Origin: Chaetoderma sp. LZ-2023a
Taxonomy: Eukaryota > Mollusca > Caudofoveata > Chaetodermatida > Chaetodermatidae
Assembly: GCA_034401795.1 (NCBI GenBank)
Contig: CM067369.1
Coordinates: forward strand, 138,148,496-138,212,495
DNA length: 64,000 nucleotides
Direction: 5' to 3'
Made by a program: the position numbers and the translations under genes. Positions 10,715-22,446 of the stretch are shown here, in pieces; positions within the stretch are counted from its first letter, which is position 1, and the number at the start of each line of letters is the position of its first letter. The notes under the pieces were generated by a model. The model worked only from the letters and a program-made list of their open reading frames with translations, did no database searches and was not told where the DNA came from.

Positions 10715-12564
10715 TTCTTCTTTCTTCTTCTTTTCGATCGCTGGTATCACACTTGGAGAGCCGTTCTCTAGATGAAATCTGTGCTTTTCTGCAGTTCTTC
10801 CACAGGCCCATACAGCTTTTCAAGAAAAGAGGTTGACAAAGGCCAGATCTCTTCTCTCAGCAGCTGATACGTACTGCAACATTGAAGTATGTGCTCTGTG
10901 GTCTGTTCTGCTTCTCCACAAGGACAAGCGGGTGATGTCATAAGGTGGAACCGCCTGTACATGTGTTGGTTTAGTCTGTTATGTCCAGTTCTGAGATGAA
11001 AAATGGTCACTTGCTCTGGCCTCGAGAGATGATGGTAGGCATCTTCTGATTGAGGTGTTCTATAGAGTAACTTGATGATAGTCTTCATCTCTGTATGTGT
11101 AACCATGTTTTCTGTCTGATTCTCTTCTGCACCCACCTTTGCCATCTTGTCTGCTTCCTCATTTCCTTGGACTCCACAGTGTGAGGGGATCCACTGCAAT
11201 GCTATCCGGAAGCATTTGATGGTTTGTAGTGCTTCTCCAAGTCATGGCAGCGTACCTTTGGTGATAGCCTCAAGGACGGAGCAGGCATCAGATAAAAAGA
11301 CAATCTGTGCAATAGGGTCTGCTGTTCTGCTGATGGTATTAGCTGCATGGATCAGTGCTTCGACTTCAGCTCTGTAGTTTGTGCAGTGTTTGCCTGTCGG
11401 TATTGCAGCTGACTCATGTTGTCCGTTTGGATACTGTATGTGCAGTCCGGCACCTCCGCTCCTAATTGCATCTTTGGCTGATCCATCTGTATAGATCCTT
11501 ATCCATGTCTCCTGAGGGTACATTTCTTCCAGCATGGCTAGGGTCAGGGCCTTCTTGCTCACATCACTGTGTTCATCTTTGGTAGTGAGATGAGGTACTG
11601 TGGTGTGAATAGCTATGCTCTCTAGTTTGTTTTCCCAGGGTGGAGGATCAAGGGTGTGGTTTGGGTCTTCTATTTGTGCTGGCAACATTTCTTGGGTGTT
11701 TCCTTTAAAGTGCTTTTGTCTCTTTCACAAAACTTGATCTTTTAAGTCTTCCTGATGACAGCTGTGCTTGCCTGATCTTCATCGGGTGGTTGTTGAACGA
11801 TTTGAACTTTGCAGCTTGGATCAGTGCTTTGCATTCCGTTCCTTTACTAAGTGGGGGGATGCCTGCTGTCTGCTCCATTTTTTCTATTGGTGTTGATCGT
11901 ATTCCACCAGTGATGATGCGCAGTGCCTGGTTTTGTACTCTGTCGAGGTTCTGTTGATGAGATTTAGCTGCTGTCATCCATGAGCTGGATTCATACTCAA
12001 GGTGTGGTCGTACGGCACCTATGTAGATGGTCTTGAGGATCCTTTCATTGGCACCCCACTTTGTTCATGTCAGCTTCCTCACGATGTTTAGCTTTCTTCT
12101 GGCCTTTGCCTCTGCGTTCTGGATGTGCTCCTTCCATGTTAATCTTCTGTCATAGGTGACTCCCAGGTATGTCAGCTGGTCCTCGTACTCGAGTGGAGTA
12201 CCGCTCAGTGTCAGATTGCCAACCTTGGATTTGGTGGACAGTGAGAATAGCATGGCTGATGATTTTTCTTTGTTGATGGTAATACAAATGCGATTGGCCC
12301 AAGCTGTAATTCTGTCCAAGGCGAGCTGCATTCTGTACGTGTCAGTCATTGTGTACTCCTCGGTGCACCAGAGTACGAGGTCATCTGCATAGAGGGCTGC
12401 TTGGATCCCATTGGGCAGCTCTGCTACAATGTCATTAATGAAGAGTATGAACAGAGTTGGTGATAATACTCCGCCTTGTGGTACCACTTGTCTCAGCAAT
12501 ACATTCTGCCCAGATTGTCCATCCACCAGCACCATAGCTCTATGATTGTGTAGGTATGACTTGG
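10715..12564 (-). mobile_element. 5'-truncated non-LTR retrotransposon (LINE with RNase H) inserted in the DIRS YR gene
   Basis: Reading on the minus strand it begins inside the RT and ends with a GAAAAGAAGAAGAAAG-type simple-repeat tail at 10715-10736 instead of poly(A). It is bounded by a 50-bp duplication (10665-10714 and 12565-12614). Coding content is RT palm, thumb, RNase H and a C-terminal CxC...H...C motif, in the order seen in RNase H-bearing LINEs such as the I group. Clade assignment is an inference from domain order. Confidence 0.88.
10768..12535 (-). pseudogene. LINE reverse transcriptase C-terminal part plus RNase H, frameshifted
   Basis: The segment 12535-12065 encodes the RT palm with QGGVLSPTLFILFINDI and the active-site ALYADDLVLW. 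The segment 11977-11705 is thumb-like (NLDRVQNQALRIITGGIRST). The segment 11688-11242 is RNase H with YTDGSA, YRAEVEAL and FLSDACSVLEAI (catalytic D, E, D), and 11199-10768 continues with WIPSHCGVQGNEEADKMAK (the H and last D). It closes with a PCGEAEQTTEHILQC Cys-His motif typical of LINE C-termini. At least three frame changes separate the segments, so it is inactive, and the endonuclease and ORF1 are absent through 5' truncation. Confidence 0.88.
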
Positions 12565-12614
12565 TCTACTATCCATCTGGAAATAGTGTCTCTTGACGCC
12601 ATACCATGGGGTTC
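12565..12614. repeat. Target-site duplication of the LINE, right copy
   Basis: Partner of 10665-10714, 47 of 50 bases identical. Confidence 0.9.
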
Positions 12615-13227
12615 AATATATGACAACCATAGGGAACATGGGTCCATCTGCCAAACCCGAGTTCTTCTCTTGTACTTATTTAAAGCACGGACAGGACACC
12701 ATGGTTTAGCACCAGGATCATATCCGGCTAAGGCAGGTAAAATAAAAGGTTGACCCAGATATTTTAAAGATTGATTCTTAGCCAAGATATTCAATCTTGG
12801 TAGAAGCTTAAGGCCGTCACCTGTAACTATATAATGGTCAGGTTCAGCAGACAAGGCATGAATTTCACTCCTGCGTCTGGCTGATGCTGCCGCAACTAAA
12901 AATACAGTTTTCAGTGTCAATAATTTTACAGATATAGCACTAAGTGGTTCAAAAGGTTTATCACTCAAAACTTGCAGAACCAGCGAAAGACTTCATGATG
13001 GTGTCAGTGGAGGATTTCTTGGTCTGAGATTGCCCATACTTTAATAAGAGTATTTAAAACACTTACTTCATCACTTCCCCTCTTTGCCAAGCAAGGGATA
13101 AGTCATTAATGCTGATTTGTATCAGGCAATAGAATTAGGCTTAAGACTATAAATCATACAGGCAACAGAGAAAATCAGCTACTACCTGAATAGATGCTTC
13201 CATCGGATTGATACATCTCTTTGAGCA

Positions 13228-15446
13228 CTATTCTGCAAATCTGTTGATTTTATAATTATATGCTCTGGAGGTTGACCCCCCTTCTGGCTCTGGCGATGAA
13301 ATTGGCTGCTTGCTCAGAAAAGCCATCCTTAATCGCGGATTTTTTGACAACATCCATGCAGTCAATTGAAACATTGACGGATTGTTGTGAAGGGTCTTGC
13401 CCTGGAAGATAATATTGTCCATCAGAGGCAGAGGAACCAGAAGCTCCAGCAGATCCATAAACCATGATCGGCGTGGCCAATTCGGGGCGATCAGAAGCAC
13501 TTGGCATTCCTCCTGCTTGATCTTCTGAAGAATCCTTGGAATCAGGATTGTTCGAGGGTATGCGTATGCATACATTCCCTTCCAACTGATAGCTAGTGCA
13601 TCTATTGCGATAGCGCTTGGATCTGGAATCAGAGAAACGTACGTCGTCATCTTCGCATTCTTCTTCATTGCGAACAAATCTATGTTGGGCTTTCCCCAAT
13701 GATTGAACAGGTGATCTGCCACACATTGATTTAGTTGCCATTCTGTAGGTTAAATGCTCATCCTTCGGCTCAATGACTACAAATACAGAGACTGGGAGAC
13801 TTCATTCCGCCCTTGCGGTTTATGTAACTCACTACTGTAGAGTTGTCTGAACGTATCATCACAAATTTTCCCTCCACTTCTTTTAAGAAGTATTCCAGGC
13901 CTAGAATTACAGCCCGCAATTCTAGAATTACAGCCCGCAATTCTAGCATGTTGATATGTTCCTTAGACTGTTCCAGATTCCAAAGCCCTGATATAGTGGC
14001 TTCTTCCAGGCAAGCTCCCCATCCCTCCATCGCATCGTTACTTGAGGGTGGGGAGGGGTCAGCATGACCCCCGCCATGAGATTTCCTCTCTCCATCCACC
14101 AATGAAGGTGATGAATGAGAGGGTCCAACACTTGAATGCGCGAGTCCAGTGATCCTGAACTCTGCATCCACTGAGCCATGAGAAACAATTGAATCGGCCG
14201 CCTGCGTAAGGCCGCCTGAGGAATGACTGGTTCCATTGAAACCATCAGGTCTAACATTCTCAGATACTCGTGCTAGAATATAACGACTGTTGCAAACCAA
14301 CTGAATGCACGAGAGGAGATTTTCCACTCTCTCCTGGGATGGATAAACATATCCTATCGCCAGATCGAAGAACATACCCAGGTAAACAAACTGGAGTCAG
14401 CTCTGATTTCTGAAAGTTGATTATCCAGCGTAAATCTGTGAGTTTTCAAAACTATCTCCAGATTTGCTGTCAAACTTTCTGGGTTGTATGCTTTCAGCAA
14501 CCAGTCTTCTCTGTAAGTGTGAACAGCTATATTTCTCCTGCGGAGGTATGCCGTGATAGCAAGTAACACTTGAGTGAAGACCCTTGGAGGCATCGAGATG
14601 CCGAATGGAAGACCCTTGAATTCCCATTGGCATCCCTGCCAATTGGAATGTGGAAATAAACATCCTTGAGATCTATTGATGCTGTCCACATCCACTTCTC
14701 TAACCCAACAACACCGATTTTATTGTTTCCATTTTGAAACTCGGTGTATCTATAAACTTGTTTAGAGGTTTGAGGTTGAGAACTGGTCTCCACCCCCCGG
14801 TGTTCTTTGTCACAAGAAACACGTTTGAATAGAAGACCGGACAATCTTGCACCGGTTGAATTGCTTCCTTTAGAATTAGAGATTCTATCTCCTCTTCTAT
14901 GCACAACCGCTTGTCTGGATCTCTTGGAATTTGAGGCCAGACCGGTACCAGAGACAGATGCAACGGCGGACCTCTTATCCATTCTGGACTGTATCCGTGC
15001 GAAAGCCATTGCAAGACTAAGCGGTCCTGAATTAACCGCTCCCACTTCTGAATGTGGCAAGTCAAACGACCTCCCACTGGTGCACCTAGGGTTGACGGAG
15101 TGCCCATAAATTTTAGAAGTGGGAGTGTCTCTGGTACGAGTGACAACACCCGAGTGGTACCTGTGGTAACCGGGAAAAATTTTAGCCCATCAGGCCCGGT
15201 TACCACGTGCCACTCCTCGCGTGCCGCGACCAGCGCCACATGCACCATGGTGCGCGGGCTGCTGTCTGGCTGGCTGCGCTTGAAGCGCTGGCTGACGTAC
15301 AGCAGCATGCTGCTGCTGGCGCGGGCTCTGAACCCGGCTGGCCTGCTTGCCTCTGACAATGCCAGCACTGCCACGAGCGTACTGCTGTCGAGCAGCTGAG
15401 GGCTGAACACACACGTGTTCTCTGCGCAGCACTTCAAACTGTGCAC
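13228..15446 (-). pseudogene. RT-RNase H of DIRS copy 3, decayed
   Basis: Pieces of the DIRS polymerase lie in several frames. They include 15446-14700 (upstream region, LCIEEEIESLILKEAIQP and NTGGWRPVLNLKPLN), 14695-14354 (RT palm), 14375-13770 (RNase H with RSDNSTVVSYINRKGG) and 13722-13228 (post-RNase H region with KPNIDLFAMKKNAKM). The RT catalytic YIDD box of the sister copies reads YRED here (about 14505-14520), so a catalytic aspartate is lost. The many frame changes confirm a dead copy. Confidence 0.88.
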
Positions 15447-17180
15447 GCAGCGCCCACTTGTTGTTCACCAAAGTCACTGTCTCTTGGAGGTGCCGACAAC
15501 CTTCACCTCCAAAAAGACCAGGGCCCGCCATCGGCGCTTGCAAAAAGCGTGACTTGAGCTCTTGAGAGGGGAACAAATTGTCCAAAGAAAAAGTGCGCCT
15601 CGTCCTCAGTGACTTCGTGACTGACCTAGTCAGACAGTCCAACGCCAGGTTGATCCCATCCTGGATGGCTCGTTGGACTGTCACGGGGCTAGGTTGTTGC
15701 TGCACAGAGGCTGCTACTAACCCAGATAGCTGCTGAGAGACATGAGACAGCGCACTACTTGCTGCTCGTGAGCTCTCCTTGGTGTCGCGCAAGGCGGCAT
15801 TAGCCGAGCGCATAGCGCCCGAGCACAACGCTCCCGTGTCAGCACGGGAACCCGGCCACATATCTTCTCCCAGAGTGGCGAGGTCGTCCGCACTCATTCT
15901 GGGCGCTAGGCCATATCGAGCATACTGACTAGCAGTAACTTGACATCGCCTAGCAACCTCGCAGGGGGCCTTCGCGAGGCGACCTTTCAGTCTAATCGAC
16001 TCCTCTGCCGCAGAGAACATATCTAAGATATGTTCAGCATACGGCAGAGACAGTGTCGTGTTGGCCAATGGCTTTGCCTGTAACCATGCCCGAGGGTTAC
16101 CGGCGGCCGTTTCGTCCACGGAGAGCTCTGGTCTGACAGCGAGGAGCCACGCGCACGCTTCAGACCAGTCTTCATCCGTGGCTACCTGCGAATTGCCGAC
16201 AAGCAGCGGGTTCTCGTCATCTTCAATCGCATTCGTAGGTAAGGCCGAGCTGGAGGCTATAGACGAACCCGGCTGCCCAGGGAATGCATACGGGCCCGTG
16301 AGGGCTGGCACAACATTCTCTATAGGCTGACGGGGCACCAAGGCCGCGCTTGTGTGAGGTGTAACATGCACACCAGTGCGGCCCGGATCGTCCGTATGAG
16401 ATTCCACGCTTAAGCGTGGAATCTTATACAAGCGGCCGTCCGCTCCAAACCGGCCCACATGCTGAATCATGAAGCGTGCTCCCGAGTGAACAGTGCCATA
16501 GGTGTGAGTGGCCTCGCTCCCCAAGAGAGTGTAGATGCTCGCATCCATGTCTTCATGCTCATCCTGTGGACCGAGCAGGTAGTCTTCATCATCTTCCTGG
16601 TCAGGAAAGTTAGACTCTGGGTTAGCAAGAAAAACTAAACCAGACTGACCAGGAGAATGCCCGAAAGCAGATGACGAGGGTACCCCGCGAGTGATCGTGG
16701 TCAGGCCCGCTGGTCAGGTCCCGCCTGATGCTGTTCGCGCCACTGGATCACCAGGCGATGCGAACATCAAGCTTGGGTCCAAGACGGCTGCCCCTGGATC
16801 ACTAAACACTTTGTCCGAACTAGTAGGGCATGATCCAGGGACGGGGGCTGCCTGCACTGAGGTCGATGCGCAGGAAGTTGAAACACCTGTGCCAGGCAAC
16901 ATGCAACGAAGCATGTCAGGCATCAGATCTTTCAAAGTCCTGCGCATCTCACTCACTAACTCAACCTTGAAGGCCTCGAGCTCACCCTCCTTCTTTGCCT
17001 TCTTGCCCTCCTCAGCCATCAGCTTAGCCTGAAAAGCAAAGAATTCAGAGGTTAGATCCACCACCCCCCCCACTCTTTACAAATGACACATTTGTTAGAC
17101 AGCCTACACACTGTACAAAGATGGCAAGGGTGGGGGAAGAATCTAGCCTTCACAGGCTTGAAGCAAGATGGACATGACTT
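15190..17180 (-). pseudogene. Gag-like ORF of DIRS copy 3
   Basis: The segment 17180-17066 encodes the N-terminal Cys/His motif (SCPSCFKPVKARFF, then HPCHLCTVCR and KCVICKEWGG). The segment 17073-16714 holds a Lys/Glu-rich helix (AEEGKKAKKEGELEAFK), and 16548-15190 is the body (452 codons), aligning with copies 1 and 2 through RAWLQAKPLAN, PGSRADTGALCSGAMRSANA, QDGINLALDCLTRSV and GPGLFGGEGCRHLQETV. The Arg/Gln/Ala-rich C-terminus overlaps the RT-RNase H region. A frame break lies between about 16550 and 16710. The role is inferred by position: DIRS first ORFs are gag-like nucleic-acid-binding proteins. Confidence 0.82.
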
Positions 17181-17359
17181 CTGAAAAAGGGAAGGCATAC
17201 GAAGACAATGAGTATTCTAGTTTGCAAACCCTTAATTGACTATTAGTACAAAACAAGAACAAACTCGAGAGAAGACATCCACTTTTATTACAGACAACCC
17301 TGACGGGATAGCTGACTTCTCTAGTTAATAATAACCAATCACAACCAGGATCCCAAATT

Positions 17360-17461
<102 letters not shown>

Positions 17462-18196
17462 TTAATGACTATCTAGATATCTCTCCACCTTCATAATAAA
17501 GAGTGACAAACACATCAAAGACTTCTCTAAACTAAGATTATGACATCAAGGAAAGAGAAAAAACTCTGGTTGATTATGACATCAAACCTCAATGCAAAAG
17601 CTCCTTCAAGGAGAGGGGACGTCAGAGATGAATGCAAGAAATATCTAGAGACTAAAGACATTCATTACTCCCGAATAATATAATATCAAATTATATATAT
17701 TCGAGAACCCATGCACACACAAGAGAGAACACAGTGCAATAAAAAAGGCAGCAGAAAATTGTGATTATTTTCAAATAATTATGTGCCATAACTAATAAAC
17801 TCCCTTAGCCTGAGCACAGGCAAAACCATCCTCTTGTGCAGGAGAACACATCCATCCATCCGACGAGACTCTTCTTTCAGAAGAACTGATGAGGGGGAAT
17901 GGGACAAAAGGAAGGATATATTTCTTTTATTCATTTAATATATCTCACCTGTAGACATATCACAATGATAAGTCAAAAGAGATGTGAACAACCTTCGAGA
18001 GAAGAACAGGACCCCTTACACATCCATAAGTTGAACCTGTGAACACAAAGCACAAGGGATTAATAGCCCTAGGCACTGGGAGAAATTTAACAAGGAATCC
18101 CAGCACCTGAAAACGCGGTAACGCCAAAATGGCTGCGACGAAAACCGGTAACATATAAAAGTTACAAGTCTAAATTAATAAATGGAACAATATCAC

Positions 18197-18244
18197 CGTA
18201 ACAGATGATGAGGAAGACTCCTCTGCAGACTTAGAATCAGCCAT
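18197..18244 (-). CDS. Putative first coding exon of DIRS copy 3 gag (MADSK...)
   Basis: The minus strand has ATGGCTGAT at 18244, then 16 codons (MADSKSAEESSSSSVT) ending at an ACG followed by gtgata. Copies 1 and 2 have a 17-codon ATGGC(T/A)GA start at the same place, ending CAG followed by gtgac. Joining to the acceptor before 17180 would keep frame (phase 0 on both sides). Splicing is inferred, not shown. Confidence 0.45.
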
Positions 18245-18316
18245 TAATCCAAAAGGTGATAACAATTATTGAAAATTCTCAAAAAGAGATTGGGAAAGTT
18301 TTCCACATGTGGCTCG

Positions 18317-18497
18317 TCAGCCAATATACTAGAAAACGGAAGTACCAGTATGCGCATGCGCAGTGGATGGGGTCTGTCATGCGCATGACTGTGTACATCT
18401 ACCTGCCCATTAGGGGCACCTAACTTTTTATAATTCTGAATCTTATTGAATTTAGAGCCGATATACTGGTATATCAAGTGTTAGGGAGGTAAGTATG
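18317..18497 (-). repeat. DIRS copy 3 inverted terminal repeat (5' end of element)
   Basis: Reverse complement of 9511-9692. It contains a perfect GCGCATGCGC palindrome (18352-18361). Confidence 0.9.
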
Positions 18498-18539
18498 TTC
18501 TCATGATGTGAAATTACTTATTCAGGATTTTCAAGAAGA

Positions 18540-19328
18540 CCGCCTCATGGACAAAACCTATTTTTGAGGTCAAGCCGCCGGTTACATAGTGCTAGAAGAC
18601 TGCCAATGTTCAAGTTCATCGTCTCCAAACTCTAGGAGAAAACGTCATTCAAATATCAAACAAGAATTCTGCGGAATTAAATGTCTTGTCTGTCTCCTGT
18701 TTGTAGCAGTGGCTTTGACCTTGTGACCTCTGTGTTATCATGCTGCTTCCTAACATTATAGGTAACCATGTATTCAAGCTTATTTCCAATATGATTAACC
18801 AATCCTGAAATATAAATAATTTGCTGAATAGAAAAACTTAACGTTAAAAAAGCAGGTCAAATAGCAATATTAGAATGGCCTTGACGTTTGACCTAATTAG
18901 CTCACTGTCATCATGCCTCATTATGGTATGTGAAACAATGCGCCCAAGTTTGGTTCCAGTAGGATTAGGCAAACATACAGGCAAACAAAAAAACCGTATT
19001 AGAAATACAGACATGACAGAGGTGAAATATCAAGGCTATGTTGACCGTGAACATGGATCTAGTGATGTCACTATCTGCACACAGCTTCCTTATTTTATAG
19101 GGGACCAAGATGAGTTCTGGTAATATTATGTAATTTTGAAATATAAATGTATATAATTGGCTAAATGGAAAAAATCAAAGTTGAAAAAGCAGAGGCAAAA
19201 TAGCAAGGCCAGAATGACCTTGACCTTTAACCTCATGACCTCCATGTCACTATCCTGTATCCTCTTGGTATAAGCAACCATGTACCCAAGTTGTGTTCCA
19301 TTAGGGTTAAGCAATCACAAAATATATA
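18540..19328. repeat. Dispersed or tandem repeat with 'gaccttgacctttgacct' blocks
   Basis: Imperfect repeats of about 290-350 bp share ccttgac(c/g)t(t)tgacc, cctaacattataggtaaccatg and gaattagcaatcctgaaata-like blocks (18715-18850, 18875-18990, 19200-19320, 21060-21150, 21355-21570). A TIR element (19329-21012) interrupts the series. Confidence 0.6.
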
Positions 19329-21012
19329 GTCCGTGGGCTGGAGGGGCCCACCTGGATACACCCCCACTAATTGACGAAACTATATTTTTCTAACAACTCT
19401 CGATGTCCTCTTTAAGATTAAAGGTCAAAAGGTCACAAATCTTCGCCACAGCTTAAAATCTGGCAACGGTATGTTGCTATCACTGACCAAGCACCAGTAA
19501 AGGAACATTCTAGTTTTAACAGCTTAAGATTGATTAAAAGGCACCATTTGACAAATAAAATGAGTAAAAGTTTACTCATTTAATAGAATATTGTTACTAT
19601 TGACAACTGACAGCATAGCCAATTTTTGAGAATCGATGAAAAATGCACTCATTGTAAATTAATTACGTAGATTTTGATAGAATCGTTGTAGATTGATGAT
19701 CAACCACTCAAAATGTTGCTTATAGTAGTGTCTACGATTGCATATGGTGTCCATGCAAATGAGTTTCATAGTGAGGTCAGCAGAGGTCAAAAGGTCACAA
19801 ATCTTCGCCACAGCTTAAAATCTAGCAACTATATGTTGCTATCACTGACCAAGCACAGGTAAAGGAACATTCTAGTTTTAACAGCTTAAGATTGATTAAA
19901 AGGCACCATTTGACAAATATAATGAGTAACAGTTTACCCATTTAATAGAATATTGTTACTATGACAACTGACAATATAGCCAATTTTTGAGAATCGATGA
20001 AAAATGCAATCACTGTAAACTAAACTTGAAATGAGCATATCATCGAATCGAAGTTGCGTAAAGTAATTGCTTTATATATAGATGGATTTTATATGCAAAT
20101 CAAGCAACAAATACGGTATCAGGAGTATAAAATCAAAGAAGTAAGATGTAATTAGAAAGCATTTGATCAATAACAGAATATGCCACTGTAAAAGTGTCTA
20201 AGAATGTCCAAAAAGTCATCGGTAGATGTAGGGCAGAAATATGTCATAACAACCTTTGATCTAGGCGTGTGTATAAAAGCTTATCCTATCGTATGGAAAA
20301 GCCCAGACTACAATAAGGATCACAAGTTATGATTGGTACTTTTCATTTGACATGCGCCTATATGGAAACCATATGCAATCGTAGACGATACAATACGATA
20401 CACAACATTTTGAGTGGTTGATCACCAATCTACAACGATTCTATCAAAATCTACATAATTAGTTTACAATGAATTCATTTTTCATTGATTCTCAAAAATT
20501 GGCTATGCTGTCAGTTGTCATAACAATATTCAATATTAACAATATTCTATTAAATGAGTAAACCTTTACTCATTATATTTGTCAAATGGTGCCTTTTAAT
20601 CAATCTTAAGCTGTTAAAACTAGAATTTTCCTTTACTGGTGCTTGGCTAGATTTTAAGAAGTGGGCAAAGATTTGACCTTTTGACCTCTGTCGACCTCAT
20701 TATAAAACTGATTTGCATGTAAACCATATGCAATCATGGACGATACTATAAGCAATATTTTGAGTGGTCGATCACCAATCTACAATGATTCTATCAAAAG
20801 ATATGTCAGTTTTTAATATCCCTACCCCTTAATATGGTCTGCTTCACTGTGGGTATTAACTGTAATATAACCCATCAAAACCCATATTGAGTCCCAATTT
20901 ATCACATGTTAACATACATAATCTCAGAGGACATCAACAGTTGTTAGAAAAATATAGTTTCGTAAAAAAAAAAGGGGGGGGGGGTTATACAAGTGGGCCC
21001 CTCCAGCGGACT
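19329..21012. mobile_element. Non-coding inverted-repeat element, ~1.7 kb
   Basis: The left end (gtccgtgggctggaggggcc, later acgaaactatatttttctaa) is matched in reverse complement at the right end (20935-21012: ttagaaaaatatagtttcgt and gggcccctccagcggac). The inner arms 19435-19760 and 20380-20700 are also inverted copies, and the left arm is partly duplicated at 19785-20035. No transposase is seen. A TA duplication at the ends is possible but not certain. Confidence 0.7.
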
Positions 21013-22438
21013 AATAACATGATAAGATTTGCTAAGCCTAAAAATTTAACATTGAAAATAACAGTTTTGTAGAGGTAAGAATGACCGTGACCGTGTGACT
21101 TCAGTGACAGCATACTGTTTCCTAACATTATAGGTAACAATGGCTGTCTTCGACTGGGACTTTTCCGTAGAGTAAATTTGCTCTCGCAGTTGAATAGTTT
21201 AATGCAGCTCCTAATTCTCACGTTTTCAAATTTTTCATCATGTGACATACTTCATGAAACATGCCACACGTTTTGGCTCTGGTTTGTTTCGTGCTATTTT
21301 TTTCTGGGAAATACCAGTCGAATAAAAAATATACTCTAACTTTTTGCCCAGTCAAATACAGCCAGTGTATCCAAGTTTAGTTCCAATAGGATTAACTAAT
21401 CCTGAAAGATAAGCCGAGAGGTTTTGCTAAATGGAAAACCGTAACATTGAAAAAACAGAGTTTTGTATCAAGGCCACACAGTGACCTTGACCTCCGAAAC
21501 ATAATGCTGTTTCCTATCAGTATAGACACTCACATAGCCATGTATAGCTGCAACAGGATTGACTGATCCTAAAATATAAGCCGAGAAGTTTTGCTAAACG
21601 CAAAATCTTAACATTGTTGACGCCGTCATCAGAAAAGTGACGTATATGTCTCGCTTTCTGCTTCGCAGACGAGACAAAATTCCCCATACATTCCCTATGG
21701 CGATTTTTCGGCCACGGAAAATCCAAGATGGCCGGCAAGTGCTTCGTCTTACACAATCGAAACTAACAAATCGAAATCAGAACATCATTTTATGCATGTC
21801 TACACAGTTTCACTGTCGATTTTCCCTCAAATAAGTTCAAAATGACTGCCGAAATACTCAAGTTCTCTTGAATGATTTTGATTCCTGGCCCAACGCAGAT
21901 ATGGGCTTCTGAGTTCCACATCAATCATCCTGGTCACTTCAGAGAAAATAATTAACAGATTTATGACATCATCAAGATGGCTGTCGAACCGCTGGCCAAA
22001 TCGATTTCTATTCGGGTCCACATTTAGATACTACATTCTGAGTTGCCACGAAAACGACCCAGTGCTTTGGCGAACTTCGAATATTGGCGAAAAATTTAAG
22101 GAAATCCAAGATGGCCACCGAGCCAATCAGATTCATTTGAAGTCAAAAGTTAGCCTATATTACTTCCTAATAAGCTGTGAAGTTTAGTTGATTACTTGCC
22201 AAATGTTTTCACGCTATAGCATTTTTAGCAAAAGGGCGGAATAATAATAAACAGAACAAAAACAATAGGGGTGCCAGTCATGCTGGCTTAGCCGCCTAAT
22301 TAAGAATGGGGTCAAAAGCTAGCCTATATTACTTCCTAATAGCCTGTGAAGTTTAGTCGATTTCTCGCCAGAAGTTTTCAAGCTATAGCATTTTTAGCAA
22401 AAAGGTGGAATAATAATAAACAGAATGAAAACAATAGG
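21013..22438. repeat. Old repeat block, including ~170-bp tandem copies
   Basis: 21013-21600 continues the 'ccttgacc' repeat series. 21640-22140 holds 'ccaagatggcc' type repeats. 22140-22438 has two tandem copies of a unit with agcctatattacttcctaat and gctatagcatttttagcaaa. No genes seen. Confidence 0.55.
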
Positions 22439-22446
22439 GTGCCAGC

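Larger units (their letters stand above)
10490..13255 (-). pseudogene. Tyrosine recombinase (YR) of DIRS copy 3, split by a LINE
   Basis: The N-terminal part starts near 13265 (STSRAYNYKINRFAE), is frameshifted at 13000-13200, and resumes at 12968-12565 with AAASARRRSEIHALSAE, which holds the first catalytic Arg. The C-terminal part is at 10714-10490 with RAKAHSVRGVV (the H-x-x-R box) and DIMSVAQ. The inserted LINE (10715-12564) splits the codon string after ISRWIV. The recombinase would insert the circular DNA intermediate; this copy cannot be functional. Confidence 0.85.
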
